Source: Coniosporium tulheliwenetii
Taxonomy: Eukaryota > Ascomycota > Dothideomycetes
Direction of reading: 5' to 3'
DNA: 64,000 nt
NCBI GenBank assembly: GCA_030247845.1
Contig: JAPDRP010000003.1
Location: forward strand, 1-64,000
The first letter of the stretch is position 1; the number at the start of each line of letters is the position of its first letter. This document shows, piece after piece, positions 22,397-33,554 of this stretch. A model generated the notes under the pieces. That model made no database searches. It was not told where the DNA came from and worked only from the letters and a program-made list of their open reading frames with translations. A program made the position numbers and the translations under genes.

Positions 22397-23933
22397 AGAA
22401 ATTTGGCCCCGGTTACGCCAAAAATTGATTGCCAGGCGGACAGCTATCGAGGATAAGGCCCGGTCGACGATCCAAGAAGGCGAAGCCGACGAGGTCAACC
22501 CGTGGTTGGAGAGGGTGTAATGGCATCAGTACTTGGTCTGGTTGGAAAGACCGGAATTGATGTCATGCATAGAGAAGCCGGACAAGGAGAAAGAGCCGGT
22601 GGAAGTAGCCACATGTTCAGCCGTTGATGGGTTGGTCCAGTTTTGCCAGTGGTCCATTCGAGAACGGGTTGGAGTGTTTGTCCGCATGGAGGCAATCCGA
22701 ACGGAGAAGCACCAGACGAGGTACCAGCCGTTGCAGTCGTACATGGACGACAAGGGGTTGAAGGAGTATAGCTAGCCATGGAAGTAAGGTGTTGATGTTT
22801 TTCGCCCGGACGCAGAAGGAGCATTAATGGAAGAGCCCGAAGTACAGGTTTACCAGCAGGTAGCGGGGGGCATGGGAGGCGTTGGTAGCCAGGGCAGAGC
22901 AGGAAGTCAACGGGGAAGAGGAGGGCCAGGATAGTGAAGGGGGCGAGGAAGAAGAAGAAGAAGAGGAAGATGCAGGCAGTGATCAAAGCGCGAGGGAAGA
23001 GAGAGAGGAAGGAGAAAAGGAAGATTTGTCCACGGCCCAGAGAGCATGTTTACAGTTTTGCATTGCGCTATTGGACCAGCGGATCAGCCAAAAGGAGTAC
23101 GACAGCGCGTTAGTATGCGCATTGGCCGATTTAAGAGTAAGGGAAGGAGATTGGAAGTGACCGGATCAGTACCCGCCCATTTTATCGGCCATGATCAAGA
23201 TCGCACGGTTTATGGTCGTGCAGCAAGCGTTGGGGATGGCCGGTCAGGATAGCAGCGATAGTGATGGTGGTAGACCAGCGAGAATAGTTCGGACGGCAAA
23301 GTTCAGAACAAGTGGACCGGAGCAGGCAGAACAGGTTGTTTACGGTTAGTTGCCCAATTGATGGACCGATTTATGGTAAGGGGAAGCCATGAGCCGATGC
23401 AGTGGATGCTATATTAACGTACATATGGATTGAAGATCCATTATGACACGACAGCCATGGACAACGTCGACTGGGTGGGTGATCAGATTTTGTGCAAGCA
23501 GACGCAGTTTAGTATGCCCGAGTTTCGCAGTTTGGTGCATGGATTGGTAACGGAGACGCGGCGGATGTTGATGGAAGATTTGTTGCTAGACAAGCAGGGA
23601 AAAGACGTGCCCAAGATACCGTGCCATTCGTTACGAGACAACCCGATCGACCATCGAAGCCGGTTAGCGGTAGAGGGGCAGATGTATTTGTTTGATCGTA
23701 TCCGGCAAGAAGAAGCATATCGGGCGAAATTTGTCAAACCTGGCAAGAATGCGGCATCGATCAGGCAGGGCATGAACGTGCATTTGGCGCAGGTTGGGTT
23801 CATGGAGAAGCGGTTGGTTTTCCTTCGGTTCAAGAAATGTTTGTCGCCAAGTTCTGAAAGCAGACGTATGCTGTCGGCCGATTCGTGGGGGCTACATGGT
23901 TTGGGAGTAAACAACACGAAAACTCCAGCTTGA
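22382..23933 (+). pseudogene. Relic of an OrsD/TLH-type protein (central region)
   Basis: Several frames joined in order read NPWLERV and WHQYLVWLERPELM (22,490-22,560), RMEAIRTEKHQTRYQPLQSY (22,690-22,745), an acidic EEEEEE tract (22,940-22,980), FCIALLDQRISQKEYDSALV (23,050-23,110), DQYPPILSAMIKIARFMV (23,165-23,220) and ILCKQTQFSMPEFRSLVHGL (23,490-23,550). The same order and spacing occurs in TLH1/TLH2 between the OrsD region and the recombinase-like block (TGWPEHLAGR...; FNSALVHFLAVLGID; FSYMLAGVVYCVRVL; LHLSQLRSFV). The recombinase block and RecQ are absent. Stops and frameshifts make it a pseudogene. It links the telomere-linked genes to a wider family of OrsD-containing proteins dispersed in the genome. 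Confidence 0.6.
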
Positions 23934-23961
23934 TAACACTGCTACTTCCACATCTGCAGCA

Positions 23962-24029
23962 ATGGAACAGGAGGATGTTGCAGAGCTACAATGAAGACTG
24001 AGAGCAGCCGAAGCTCGCGCAGGGGCAGC
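23962..24029 (+). pseudogene. Kinase-like pseudogene, 5' fragment cut off by a hAT insertion
   Basis: ATG 23962 opens MEQEDVAELQ, then TGA (R codon CGA changed to TGA) and RLRAAEARAGAA. Reading across the hAT element, with one copy of the 8 bp duplication removed, the frame continues KARAAAAQPKTMTEYLEACH at 26966 onward. This fragment is therefore the N-terminus of the gene at 26958-29150. Confidence 0.75.
24022..24029 (+). repeat. 8 bp target-site duplication (left), GGGGCAGC
   Basis: The same 8 bp follow the right end of the element at 26958-26965. Eight base pairs is the hallmark of hAT insertion. Confidence 0.92.
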
Positions 24030-26957
24030 CAGTGTGTCCACCAATCCGACCCTTGGCAATCGCGCGAATCCATTGAACGGATTGATTAGTAATAAATCGC
24101 GCGCGCGATTGACCAATCGTCCTACAATCCGATTGGTTTGGTCTGTATAGTGATGCTTGGCATGTGGTTTTCATTAAAACCGTACTACCTACATATCAAT
24201 ATCTATATCATCTGTTGTAGCTTCTTCGCCCTCCTCTTCCTCATCTTCTAGAGGCCTTTTACTGAACACCTCATCGCCGTGATCTCTTAAATATGCCTCT
24301 ATATCCACCTGTTCACGTAGTATCCAGCTCCTGAGGCACTGTACAGCCTCCGCGGTCGATTCGATAACTCGGGGACGTGTAGGATTGATCGCTCGGCCGG
24401 CTGCAGAGAAAACGCGCTCGCATTCTATATAAAGCGGTTAGTGACGCCACCTAGCGGTGTAGAGCTGCTGACTTACCTGAAGACATGGCCGGCACGCTGA
24501 ACAAATCCAGTGCCATGCGGGAGAGTCGTGGATATTGCTCCTCCCTGGCAATCCACCACTGTATCGGATTGGTACAATAATCGCGAGGCTGAGAGCAATA
24601 GTGGTGGTATTCATCCATTACGTCATCGTCCAGCTTCATAAACTCTTGAAACTCACGCTCCTGCTCCGCCTGTGTATCTGATTGTATCGGAGCGCGATGC
24701 GGTGTAGGGAAAGCGCTACGGTATTCGCTCCATAGATTCTGCACGGCCTGACGCGCGTTTTCTAGCCACTCAGGATGATCGGCCCAGTGCTTATTGAAGA
24801 AGGACCATTTGAGGCTCGGGTGGAGGATTACTGCGGCACGGTAGGCAGGTGAATCGTCGGTGATGCGGTAATAGCGATCAAGAACGGTCCAGGCTAGGTT
24901 CACGCATGCCCGAAAATGGCGAACGGAGGCCCGATTTTGGTGTTGAAGCTGTGCTTTCTTCCCTTCAAGTTTATTGAGGCAATACTCGAATTGTGGAAGC
25001 ACCTCCCAGAGCGCTCCTTTTGCTCCCTCTACGGCATTGCCCTCAAGGACCATTGTAGCGGCCTTCAACGGCTTCAACAGCTCCTTCATCTCAGTAAGCT
25101 CGGCCCAATCATCAGCGGTGAGGTAATCCTCTGCCAAGTCGGGGTCGTCGGTCGATGCATTACTAATGTATGCGCGAATGGATTGATGCAGCTTGACCGC
25201 GCGATCAATCATGTAATACATGGCGTTCCAGCGTACGCCGCCGTCAATCACGACACGTAGGATCGTTTCATACTCAGCTTCTTGGCGCTGCAGTGATTCG
25301 AAAAGCTGTCGTCGTCGTTGAGGTGATCCACGAACATGCCGTACGACGTTATGAAGCTTGCCGACAGGGCCTTTCTTCCGCCATTGCTCTATCAGAGCTC
25401 GTTCGTCGTGGGCGTTTTGAAGCTCTGTAGCTGCATCCTCAATCTCTTGGCCACTGACGTTAGTGAACGCCTGAATACTCGTGCCAATAAGCATCGCTTT
25501 TGCGACGAGGTTGATAATATGGCCGGCACAGCGTAGCCGCCTATGCTTTGCGTTAAATCGAAAGGTCTTTGCCAGCTCCTCAATCGCTACGCTATTGGCT
25601 GGAGCATTATCAAGCATAAAGTATCCAAGAGAATCGGCAATATTATACGTTCGAATAAGGTTTGTAACGACAGCTGCAATATTGATGCCGGAGTGCTGAC
25701 CGTAGAGCATCGGAAGGCCAAGTAGGAGCGAGGTATATTTGCCGTTTTCGTTAATAGAATGGCCAACGATGCCACAGAGCGGAAGGTCGTTTGAGGAGGT
25801 CCAGAGGTCGAAGCTGATATTGATACAGCTCTTGGCTCGTTGGAGTTTTGAAAGGATAGTTCGTTTGAGGCCTAAATAGAGCCTTATAATCCATCGCCGT
25901 ATCGTTGTGGAACTATGAGGCATAATCTCATTAAGATCGGTCTCCCCACCTGCCACCACTTGAAGAACCGATAGGTATTCATCTGAGACGATTGTACCTA
26001 AGGACTGGTTGTTTTTGATGATCATCTCAATCATTCGAGCGAAGAACCGATACCGATCGAGGCGGCGGCGCGGAGCAGAGGGTGAGGGGAGTCCCATCAG
26101 GCGATGATGGTTCCGTGATTGAATCGGTGGCCGATGGAGTGAGTTGTAGCTTGGAGGCCTCTTTTAGTAATACGGTGAGCCTGTCGTAGATGATCAGCTG
26201 CATGAGCTGTTGATTTCGCGCAGTACTTAGTAACTCTGGCCTGATCGTTGCAGTAACGGCATGCCCAAAATAGCCGCTTATTGACCCGATTCTGCACGGT
26301 GAAGCCGTGGTGCCAGATATGGCTTGAACGAGGCTTCTTTACAGGTCCAACAGGCTTCTTGATCAGGTCGAAGCCAGCGAACACCTCCGAATTGAGGATA
26401 TAGCCATCAGAATCGCGTATACGTGGCTCATAGAGCTCTCGTAGGAGGCCCGAATTGGCATGAAGCTGGGTGAGGTCATCGCGAGAGGAAAGTTCGGTTG
26501 TAGGAGTTGTAGAAGCGGCCATTGTAGCTGGTAAAATTTCTAAACGATGCGATAATATAGGGCTTGAATCTGCTGCATTGTGAAGCCATCGAGGCTATAT
26601 TTATATGCGTTGTGTTGGGTAGAAGCTGAAGGTACATAGAGCAAAATTCGCTGAGGCCATATTCTGCCAAGTGAGCTATTCTGACAGTAGTTACCGCCTG
26701 GCTTCTGGCCAATTGGAGCCCTGCGTTTTCTGCCGGTCTACCCCTGAATATCACCACTGACGTCAACTCTATAGCCTCAACACCATGATCGGCACCACAG
26801 AAGCTTGTAGACCACTCAGGAAATGCCCGATATAGTCCCTGGAAGGACTAGAAACGCGCGTCTGTTTGTCTAGATACTTCTAGACTAAACCAATCGACAG
26901 CTCTTGGCAATCGCACCGTTCAATCCAGGCCGCCCGGGCGGATTAGTGGACACACTG
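24030..26957 (-). mobile_element. Complete hAT DNA transposon, 2,928 bp
   Basis: The left end starts CAGTGTGTCCACCAATCCG; the right end, read on the minus strand, starts CAGTGTGTCCACTAATCCG. Both ends also share an inner GATTGAACGG-like and GCAATCGC motif within 60 bp. Exact 8 bp duplications flank it. One transposase gene on the minus strand fills the element. High end similarity, intact splice sites and a nearly open reading frame indicate recent insertion, in contrast to the decayed gene it interrupts. Confidence 0.93.
24189..26522 (-). CDS. hAT family transposase (BED finger, RNase H-like, C-terminal dimerisation domain)
   Basis: Cut-and-paste transposase. ATG 26522. A BED zinc finger at ~70-115 (WHHGFTVQN...WACRYCN...AADHLRQAH) is followed by the catalytic fold with NISFDLWTSSN (first D, ~238) and YFMLDNAPANS (second D, ~306). 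The hAT dimerisation motif PAMSSECERVFSAAGRAIN is created by removing a 52 bp intron (GTAAGT...TATAG, 24425-24476), and the final exon ends at TAG 24189. The frame breaks near 26097 at TGATG. Adding one C (GCC to GCCC) reads ...IALMGLPSPSAPRRR and gives 760 codons, so an undercall is as likely as a true frameshift. It should be nuclear and act on the terminal repeats at 24030 and 26957. Confidence 0.88.
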
Positions 26958-26965
26958 GGGGCAGC
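26958..26965 (+). repeat. 8 bp target-site duplication (right), GGGGCAGC
   Basis: Exact copy of 24022-24029. Confidence 0.92.
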
Positions 26966-29150
26966 TAAAGCTCGTGCAGCAGCAGCACAACCAAAGACGA
27001 TGACAGAGTACCTAGAAGCTTGCCATCAACTCTTCCTTGCCATGGAGGTCGTCACCGACCGAACTCTGGCAACTCAAGGCGACACGACAAAACCGGCCGG
27101 TAGATTTTGTCCTCGGCGTATCGTTCCCTGGCACGATTTTGCAAGGCAACAGGAAAGGATCTGGGGAATCTCTCAATTAGCCCTTCTTTCCACTCGCGAC
27201 AACCCTTTCCATCCTTATACCAGCTCGACTATGTGCGAACGCTAATTAACCCAATTAGCAGAGAGCTTAGCCTCCGGAACTACGAGCGTGACACGGTTAA
27301 AAATGCGGTATGGAAGCTGATCGAAGAGGTGTACAAGGATAAATAGCTGCGAGAAGAGCTCGAGTTCCGGGGGACGATAACATTCGAGAGTCACACAGAC
27401 CTTGGGCCGTTAAGGAATATATCAGTGGAGGAGGCGATGGAGTAGATGTCCATCAGCAAACCTGCTGCCAAAGCTGGTATCAGTGCAACAGCAGAACGTG
27501 AAAGTGGAGAGAAAGGTAAAGGCAAAGGCAAAGGCAGATAAATGGATCAGACTCGGCAAAACACCAAGTCGGCCAAGTCGAAGCATACCGGGCAAGCGAG
27601 AGGGAAGGGCAACCGCGTAGACCTGTTCTATATATATAAGCAGTCGGCTGAGCCTAGGGTCCCGGTGGTCGCAGTCGAGTACAAGGCGCCTTATAAGCTG
27701 ACCGTCGAGGAGGTCGTTGCTAGGCTAGCCTCTAAGATCCATCCTGCTAGGAATGTTATTAACCAGGAAGGTGACGACTTAGTCTTCCTCTCGAAGTTAC
27801 TAGCGGCGGCCGTGATTACCTAGCTCTTCTTATATATAATCGGAAAGGGGATCTAGTACGGCTATATATGCACTAGAGAGGCCTTCATATTTCTTTATAT
27901 ATCGGATGATCCAGCCGTAGTCTACTACAGTGTTTATGTTCCAAACTCGGACTTCTAAGAGGACGATGAGAATAGGCTGCATCGGACGGCAGTTGCATAA
28001 GTTTTTGCTTTTGTTCTCGGTGCTCTGGCATCCGAGCTAGCGGACTAAGCGTGGCACGATGCCGCTGCAGAGCTGGACACCTGGGCTGTGGAGTACATGG
28101 ATGTTCTGAAGAAGATTCCTGAAACGATCCGCAAGGAGCGTAACCCTTCGGCATATAAACCAAGCCGCTGGAAGGGTATTTGCCGATCGCCAATACGGAC
28201 GCGTTCCCGTCGTCAACCCGGAGATGATGGCAGACGGATGGAAGACGAATACGATGATGAAGGTGACGATGCCCCTCTCACTCCAACTCCAACACGATCT
28301 GCCCGCTGGGGCAAAGACCTGCATTCATCCAAAGCAACAAAGCAAAATCGAGCGCAAAGCGGCGTGACTACTAAAGGCAGCGCAAGTAGCTAGAATAAGA
28401 AAGGCATGATGCCGAGACCACAAGTCGAGGATTGACCATACTGCACTCATCATTGTCTGCTTGGACTAGCGCACGGCGGGTCTCTGGATAGGCAATGCCC
28501 CAACTTCTAAGATTACAAAACGAAGCACATTAAACGAGCGACTCTCCTGCGCCTTATGGCGGGCACAGCTTGCCAAAGACCGTGGGCGCGACGCCGAATG
28601 CAAGCCACTCTACATCCAGGGCTCACGGAGCGCTCTTCAAGATCCGGCTGTCTTCGCATGGATACACATTTATTGCAAAGGGAATGGAGGGGTCTAACCT
28701 TGCATACCTTCGTCACGAAAATCGAGTTTACGGCCGAAAATATCCTCTTTAAGGCACTTATATTCCCGTCTACCTTAGAACTGTGGATTTCGAGCGGCCA
28801 TAATACTATAACTGCGGGGTGTACGTTCGTATACTACTCCTTAGTTGGGCCGGACAACCTGTCTTCAACTATATGAATTGGGATAAAAGGGCACATCTTC
28901 TCGATAAGTTAACTGGAGTACTATAAGCATTATATAAGTTCTAGGTGCTACACGAAGATGTAGAACCGCGTAACATGCTCTACAATAAACAGTGTGATCG
29001 CCCGATACTGGTCGATTTTAAACGGGCTAAAGTGCGAGTTCGGTAGCCTCTGAGCATGGATACACCGAATCGGAAGAGAAAAGGGAAAGGTGAGGAAGAA
29101 AGGATGGTTTAAGTTGAGGATTTTGATCTTGAAGTACGGCGTGCTAGGGC
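26966..29150 (+). pseudogene. Large fungal kinase-like gene (FunK1-type), RIP-decayed, 3' part
   Basis: Continuation of the 23962 fragment. Segments in order: TMTEYLEACHQLFLAMEVVT (27,000); QLDYVRTLINPISRELSLRN (27,220); a Lys/Gly-rich linker; DLFYIYKQSAEPRVPVVAVE, then YKAPYKLTVEEVV (27,620-27,720); INQEGDDLVFLSKLLAAAVI (27,760-27,820); AWHDAAAELDTWAVEYMDVL (28,040-28,110); GALFKIRLSSHGYTFIAKGM (28,630-28,690); and VLHEDVEPRNMLY then ILVDFKRAKV (28,947-29,030). The last two are the kinase catalytic loop (normally HGDvxPRN) and the DFxRA metal-binding segment; G to E in the loop is a G-to-A change. The VEYKAP stretch resembles the E-x-K strand of nuclease-like folds, a weak suggestion. Many TAG/TAA/TGA codons and frame changes show decay. 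Similar genes are repeated in fungal subtelomeres; their substrates are unknown. Confidence 0.65.
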
Positions 29151-29691
29151 TTGATTTTCTAGGTGTACCAGATAATGCTTCCGCTTTTACATACTTTCTT
29201 GGGTCAACGTGTCAGGACAAGCAAGCGTGGTGTCGAGGTGCAAGGGCATCCAGATGATTTTGGGGCAGAAGATAAAGATCTTTCGCATCTAGGCAGCGTA
29301 TTATCATCCTTGATGTCAGCCTAAAGCACGATCTACCCCTGGGCGTTTGATCGCTCATAGCTCTTAATCCGGCCAAGAATAATACGGTCTCGACGGAAGG
29401 TCGTTTTGTAGCCTTACATGAATTAGTCTTGAACATCCCAATGTCTGAAACGACTGGTACTTAGGTAGAAGCTGCTATCTAGAACATGTGCACATTATGT
29501 TACGCAAAACCTATCGAAGGTGCTTTATCTCCTCCTCTGGAACAGTCACGGCAGTCTGCGTCCTTGCTGCACTTCCGGGCACTCGCACAGAACTATGTTG
29601 CTTGACGTCCGGTTATATCGCACATCTCACAGCCTATCTTTCCTTGGTTTCCTTGACTGTCTTTCCCTACAGAGAAGGTAGTCGCAGACTT
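29151..29691. other. No gene seen
   Basis: Flank between the kinase relic and the coiled-coil gene. Only short frames are present. Confidence 0.35.
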
Positions 29692-30081
29692 TCATTGTTC
29701 TGCCAGCTCACTTGCAAGTTTCTTACACTCTTCCTCGAACGTCCGCAACAGCTGCTCCCAATGACGTAGCCGCTCTTCTGACTCTTCAACAACTCTCCGC
29801 TCACTTTCAATCTTCCTGTCAGTCTCCCGCAAAGCCACTTCTGCCTGCTTCCGCTCTTCTTCAGCCTTGTCCCTATCCTCTTCGATAAGGCTCCTGTCCC
29901 TCTCTGCCTCTTGTAAGCTCGCTCTTAAGCTGTTGACCCGGTCCTGTGTAGATGCAAGCGCTGCTTCTCGCACTCTGACTTGCGCCTCCGCTTCTCGAAA
30001 CCTTCTCTCTTTCTCTTCGCGTGCTTTTTGACTGGGCTCGTGATTCTGTTTCCTGTCCAGCAACTGTTTGCGTATATACAA
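29692..30081 (-). CDS. Short coiled-coil protein or gene fragment
   Basis: The frame encodes about 129 residues made almost wholly of charged heptads (REEKERRFREAEAQVRVREA, AEEERKQAEVALRE, ESEERLRHWEQ). It is one long coiled coil with Leu/Ala at core positions and no other domain. Both ends stop abruptly next to AT-rich sequence, so this is probably the surviving part of a larger gene. No function can be given. Codon composition is GC-richer than its flanks. Confidence 0.4.
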   Translation of the reverse strand: MYIRKQLLDRKQNHEPSQKAREEKERRFREAEAQVRVREAALASTQDRVNSLRASLQEAERDRSLIEEDRDKAEEERKQAEVALRETDRKIESERRVVEESEERLRHWEQLLRTFEEECKKLASELAEQ

Positions 30082-30400
30082 GCGTTAATGTATCTTACCA
30101 CCACTCGGGCCATCAAAACCACTAGAGATCATGGTTTTAACCATGCTTGATCAACCACCACTCTTTGGTGTTTTAGTTCAATAATATAGAAGCTTATCAA
30201 ACAAAATATACGCTTCAATTGTATTAAATAATATTGTGATAATTCGTTATGGTTATACGGCTGCTCTATATGCATGTGTCAATTCTCTCTCCGTGGTGCC
30301 ATCCACTTTTAGGAGCTTAGTTTAGCCGGCTGATAATTATATCTAAAAACATGACAATAAGTAGCATGATTTAATATTGTTCACCTAGATTTAGGATAGC

Positions 30401-30665
30401 TGTCACGGATATTAGGGGAACTAACCCATTTCGGGCCAATTGGTAGCACTTTGGCACATGTTGTAGCTGGGCACCGCTCTAGACTTCGGCGCGTTGGGGT
30501 CTCTTCTGGACTACTTACAGCCAAAAGAGGCCAAAGCCCGATTATAGAGGCTGAGGCCAAGTCTAGAGCGGAAAGAGGCACTTTGGTATATAATCGAGAA
30601 CCAGCTGCTAGATAGATCCATAGTGGTTCGCACTGTTTCAATCTAGAAAGAACCTTTCCACCTGT
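30401..30665 (+). repeat. Possible solo LTR
   Basis: A GC-richer ~260 bp block in AT-rich DNA starts TGTCACGGATATTAGGGG, contains a TATA-like TATATAAT at 30587-30594 in the expected place, and loses its character near 30,665. LTRs of fungal Ty3/Ty1 elements often begin TGTCACG. The 3' border and target duplication were not found. Confidence 0.35.
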
Positions 30666-31269
30666 TATTATTGCATTCTGAAGCCTACCGTTCGATCTTT
30701 CTTAATAATAGCAGCTTAGTGGTTGGCAAGATTAACCTTAGCCTGCTAGCTACTCTTAAGATAAACCTTGTCTTTAGCCTTGTAATTAGCTTCCTTCCGC
30801 TTATTCTTAGCTACTATAATCAGCTGGTTAATATCTAGCTCTATAAGAGTACTTTTCTTACTTAAAAGATATTTGTTCTTTATTCTTAGCTTGCGATAGG
30901 CCTAGTATTTAGTATTTAGCCGCTATTTGATAGTAGCATTGGTAAAAGCATACGCACCAGCCTTATATAAGCAGTCAACCTTGCGGAGAGTAGGTGAATT
31001 AAGTAGAGAATTGCTAGAGCAGAGAGAGAACTATAAGCGCTCGAAGTCTTAATAGGTAATAGGTGTTCTTTATAGTGTACTAGATGCTGGTGGTGGTGTT
31101 TAAGATTATAGTGGTAGCTTTTTAGTACTACACGTGCGTTAATAGGAAAAAGACCAGTTAATCGAAAGGCTCGCTTAATATTATAGGGAGTAAAGGCTTT
31201 AGCACGTGCTTTTAGATAGATTTTAATAAATTAATCTTTATCTATACCTATAATACTAGCATGCGACAG

Positions 31270-31620
31270 GTTATCTATCTCTATCCTATAGAAATAATTA
31301 AGCTAGCTAGAAAGACCAACATCAAGCGGCTAAAGAAGATGAATTGAATGAGATGAGAGGCTAATAATATATTATTAGAAGTATGGAACTCGCTCACCAT
31401 ACTATCGCATCGACTAAAAGATATAGTATCTAAGCTTTTCGAGCTTGGATCGAACGAGTTACTATATAGTGTGACATGTATATACGGTAATCTTTAGTGT
31501 ATTTAATAAACTACCAGGTAAGATAAAAGTTGTGATTATCGAGTAAAACTATATGCTAGGTGTTTCCTTAAATCTTATTATAAGTATTCTCGTTGAAACC
31601 TTTTAACTATATAATACTAA
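31270..31620 (-). pseudogene. Second pogo/Fot1-like transposase relic
   Basis: The minus strand reads LDNHNFYLTWQFIKYTKDYR (about 31,560-31,500) and, further 3', SSHSIHLLQPLDVGLSS (about 31,345-31,295). These are the two halves of the pogo DDE block (DGHxSHlT.eFi ... H.LQPLDVG). The stretch between is longer than normal and full of stops. It is a different copy from 15,990-16,500 and more AT-shifted. Confidence 0.5.
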
Positions 31621-32049
31621 GCTCTTATTTGGTTTAGCTATTCGGTGAATATATATATCGCTATCTAGATCGATCGTAGTGGCCGGTATACTAGCTAAGC
31701 TAATACTAGGCAGTCTTTTAGATTAAAAGCGGCTTTAAAACTATCCTATTAGTATATATACTTTCGATAATAGAGACTAAGTCTCTATTATCTAGTTGCC
31801 GGACTGCTTTTAAGTCTTTCTTACAGCTAACCACCACTTTATCACAACCTTAGGCTTTTTTAGGAAAAACATTCCTAGGAAAGCACTATTTCTAGAAATA
31901 ATATTTCCTAGAGATGCACGTGATACGATATAGATAATTCCGCTAAAAAGGGTTATATTAAAGGAATTACTAAGTGATATAGATAATTCCGCTAAGAAGG
32001 TCTATATTAGAGGAATCACGGTGTAAAGGTACAAGCTATAGGCTTAAGT

Positions 32050-32253
32050 ATATAGGTAGCACTATTTTTGTTTATTAGAATGGTATGCTTAACTTAAATA
32101 AGAATCTAGCATTCTTTATAACGCGATCTAATCTTACTACGTGATACTAATTCTCACCTATGTTAACTATATCTTAGCACTATTCCCTTTCTCCTTAATT
32201 AGGACTCTAACCTTCATCGTAACTTCTGTTATTATAAGGTAACCCTCGTTACA
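32050..32253 (-). repeat. LTR copy A (related to 37924-38119)
   Basis: About 200 bp that aligns with 37924-38119 over its whole length, e.g. shared TTAACTTAAATAAGAATCTA, CATTCTTTATAA, CTTACTACGTGATA and TCCTTAATTAGGA. On the minus strand both copies begin TGTAAC, as LTRs do. No internal retrotransposon domain lies beside either copy, so both look like solo LTRs. Confidence 0.55.
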
Positions 32254-33370
32254 CACTTGTATAGTAGCTGAATAGCTAAGTATTATGCTTTTCTTATTTA
32301 TATTATAGCAATTGATTAACTTGATGCTATACTTATAATATTTCGTACGGAAGAAATCAAACCATGTGGTGATTATATCAGAATTATCATTCCGGTACAA
32401 TTATAATCGATTTGATACGAAAATATTGTTTTAAGACCATACCGCTTGGTGAACTATGAGAGCTAGCTTTAATCAAGCTTGCGACCACTAAAGCTCTTCA
32501 GCTATTACAATTATATAATGAGTCCAGCAAGTCATACTCTATTGTTCCATCTCTTGAAACCATCGAACCAGCTGCATCTCTTGTTCTAGAGCTAGAAACT
32601 ACTATAATTGGTATGCTTCGACGATAGAACGCTGTTTCTAGATACAAGCATATAAAGTTGATCTTGTAATATTAATCAATCGGGCTATAGAGCGTAAAGA
32701 TAGATAATATTCTTTATAGAAGCCGGTAAGATCTTTTTACAACCTTGATTCAGATGATTCAACGTGTCTAGAAGCCATGGCATGGTGGTAGTAGTATGGT
32801 AAAACTATAGGATGGGTGTGGTTTTGGTGGCTCGGATGGTGGTATGGCCTGAGTTGTAGTATGATCCGAGTGGTGGTAAGATATATTAGCTATTGTGGTA
32901 GCTTGCAAGAGCCATTTGAATCCTTGATTCGAGCGATATAGAATATTATGAAGCTATTGGTAAAGTTGTTCGTTGATAGAGAGATGTGATGATAGTATTC
33001 GAGCTGGTAGTATATTCGGGCCGGTGGTGAATCACGTTACAAGTAGATGCAAGTGGCTTCAACGCCGAGAAGTTCGCAATATATTAGCACTATTGCTATT
33101 ACGTTTTCTTTTGAAGGTTCTATCTCGCAACAGAAATATTAGATAAGAGGTAGCAAGAGAGTACAGCTGAGTAACAAATAGAAAGAAGGCAGAAAATCAA
33201 GAGATTCGATCGGCAGTAGTTTTTCCGATAGAGAGCAATTTTCAGCTCACCATTACGATTGTAGCCTATATGCAAGTGCCATAAGGATTGTTTATTTGGA
33301 ATAAGAGATCGAAGGTATAATACCAAGATCGAGAGCTCACGCATAGCATCTCATAAGCTGCAGCAAGGCA

Positions 33371-33378
33371 AGCCCAGG
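33371..33378 (+). repeat. 8 bp target-site duplication of MITE (left), AGCCCAGG
   Basis: Identical to 33547-33554. Confidence 0.88.
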
Positions 33379-33546
33379 CAGTATGATCGACAATCAATCC
33401 AATCCGGATTGGTTCAGAATCTACGCCGGGCGTGATAGATTCTACGCAGAGAAATTAAGCGACAGTTTGAATCGCCTTAGTAGAATCCATCACGCCCGGC
33501 GTAGATCCTGAACCAATCCGGATTGGATTGATTGTCGATCACACTG
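33379..33546. mobile_element. hAT-type MITE, 168 bp, near-perfect palindrome
   Basis: The two ends are inverted copies for about 64 bp: left CAGTATGATCGACAATCAAT, right (minus strand) CAGTGTGATCGACAATCAAT. Both continue CCAATCCGGATTGGTTCAG and CTACGCCGGGCGTGATGGATTC-like sequence, around a ~40 bp loop. Exact 8 bp duplications (AGCCCAGG) flank it, so it moved by a hAT transposase. Its CAGTGTG tips resemble the hAT element at 24030-26957, but the inner repeats differ. A transcript would form a long hairpin. Confidence 0.9.
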
Positions 33547-33554
33547 AGCCCAGG
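33547..33554 (+). repeat. 8 bp target-site duplication of MITE (right), AGCCCAGG
   Basis: Identical to 33371-33378. Confidence 0.88.

Larger units (their letters stand above)
30666..33100. other. AT-rich RIP-like region with transposon relics
   Basis: Strongly AT-rich, dominated by TA, CTA and TAG words and lacking open frames, as left by repeat-induced point mutation. It holds the pogo relic at ~31,270-31,620 and an LTR copy near 32,050-32,253. The rest cannot be named. Confidence 0.6.

Noticed and set aside
23892..24116. Minus-strand frame with GLVDTLAAPARASAA resembling the frame at 26904
   Set aside because: The likeness is explained by the inverted ends of the hAT element plus target duplication, not by a duplicated gene.
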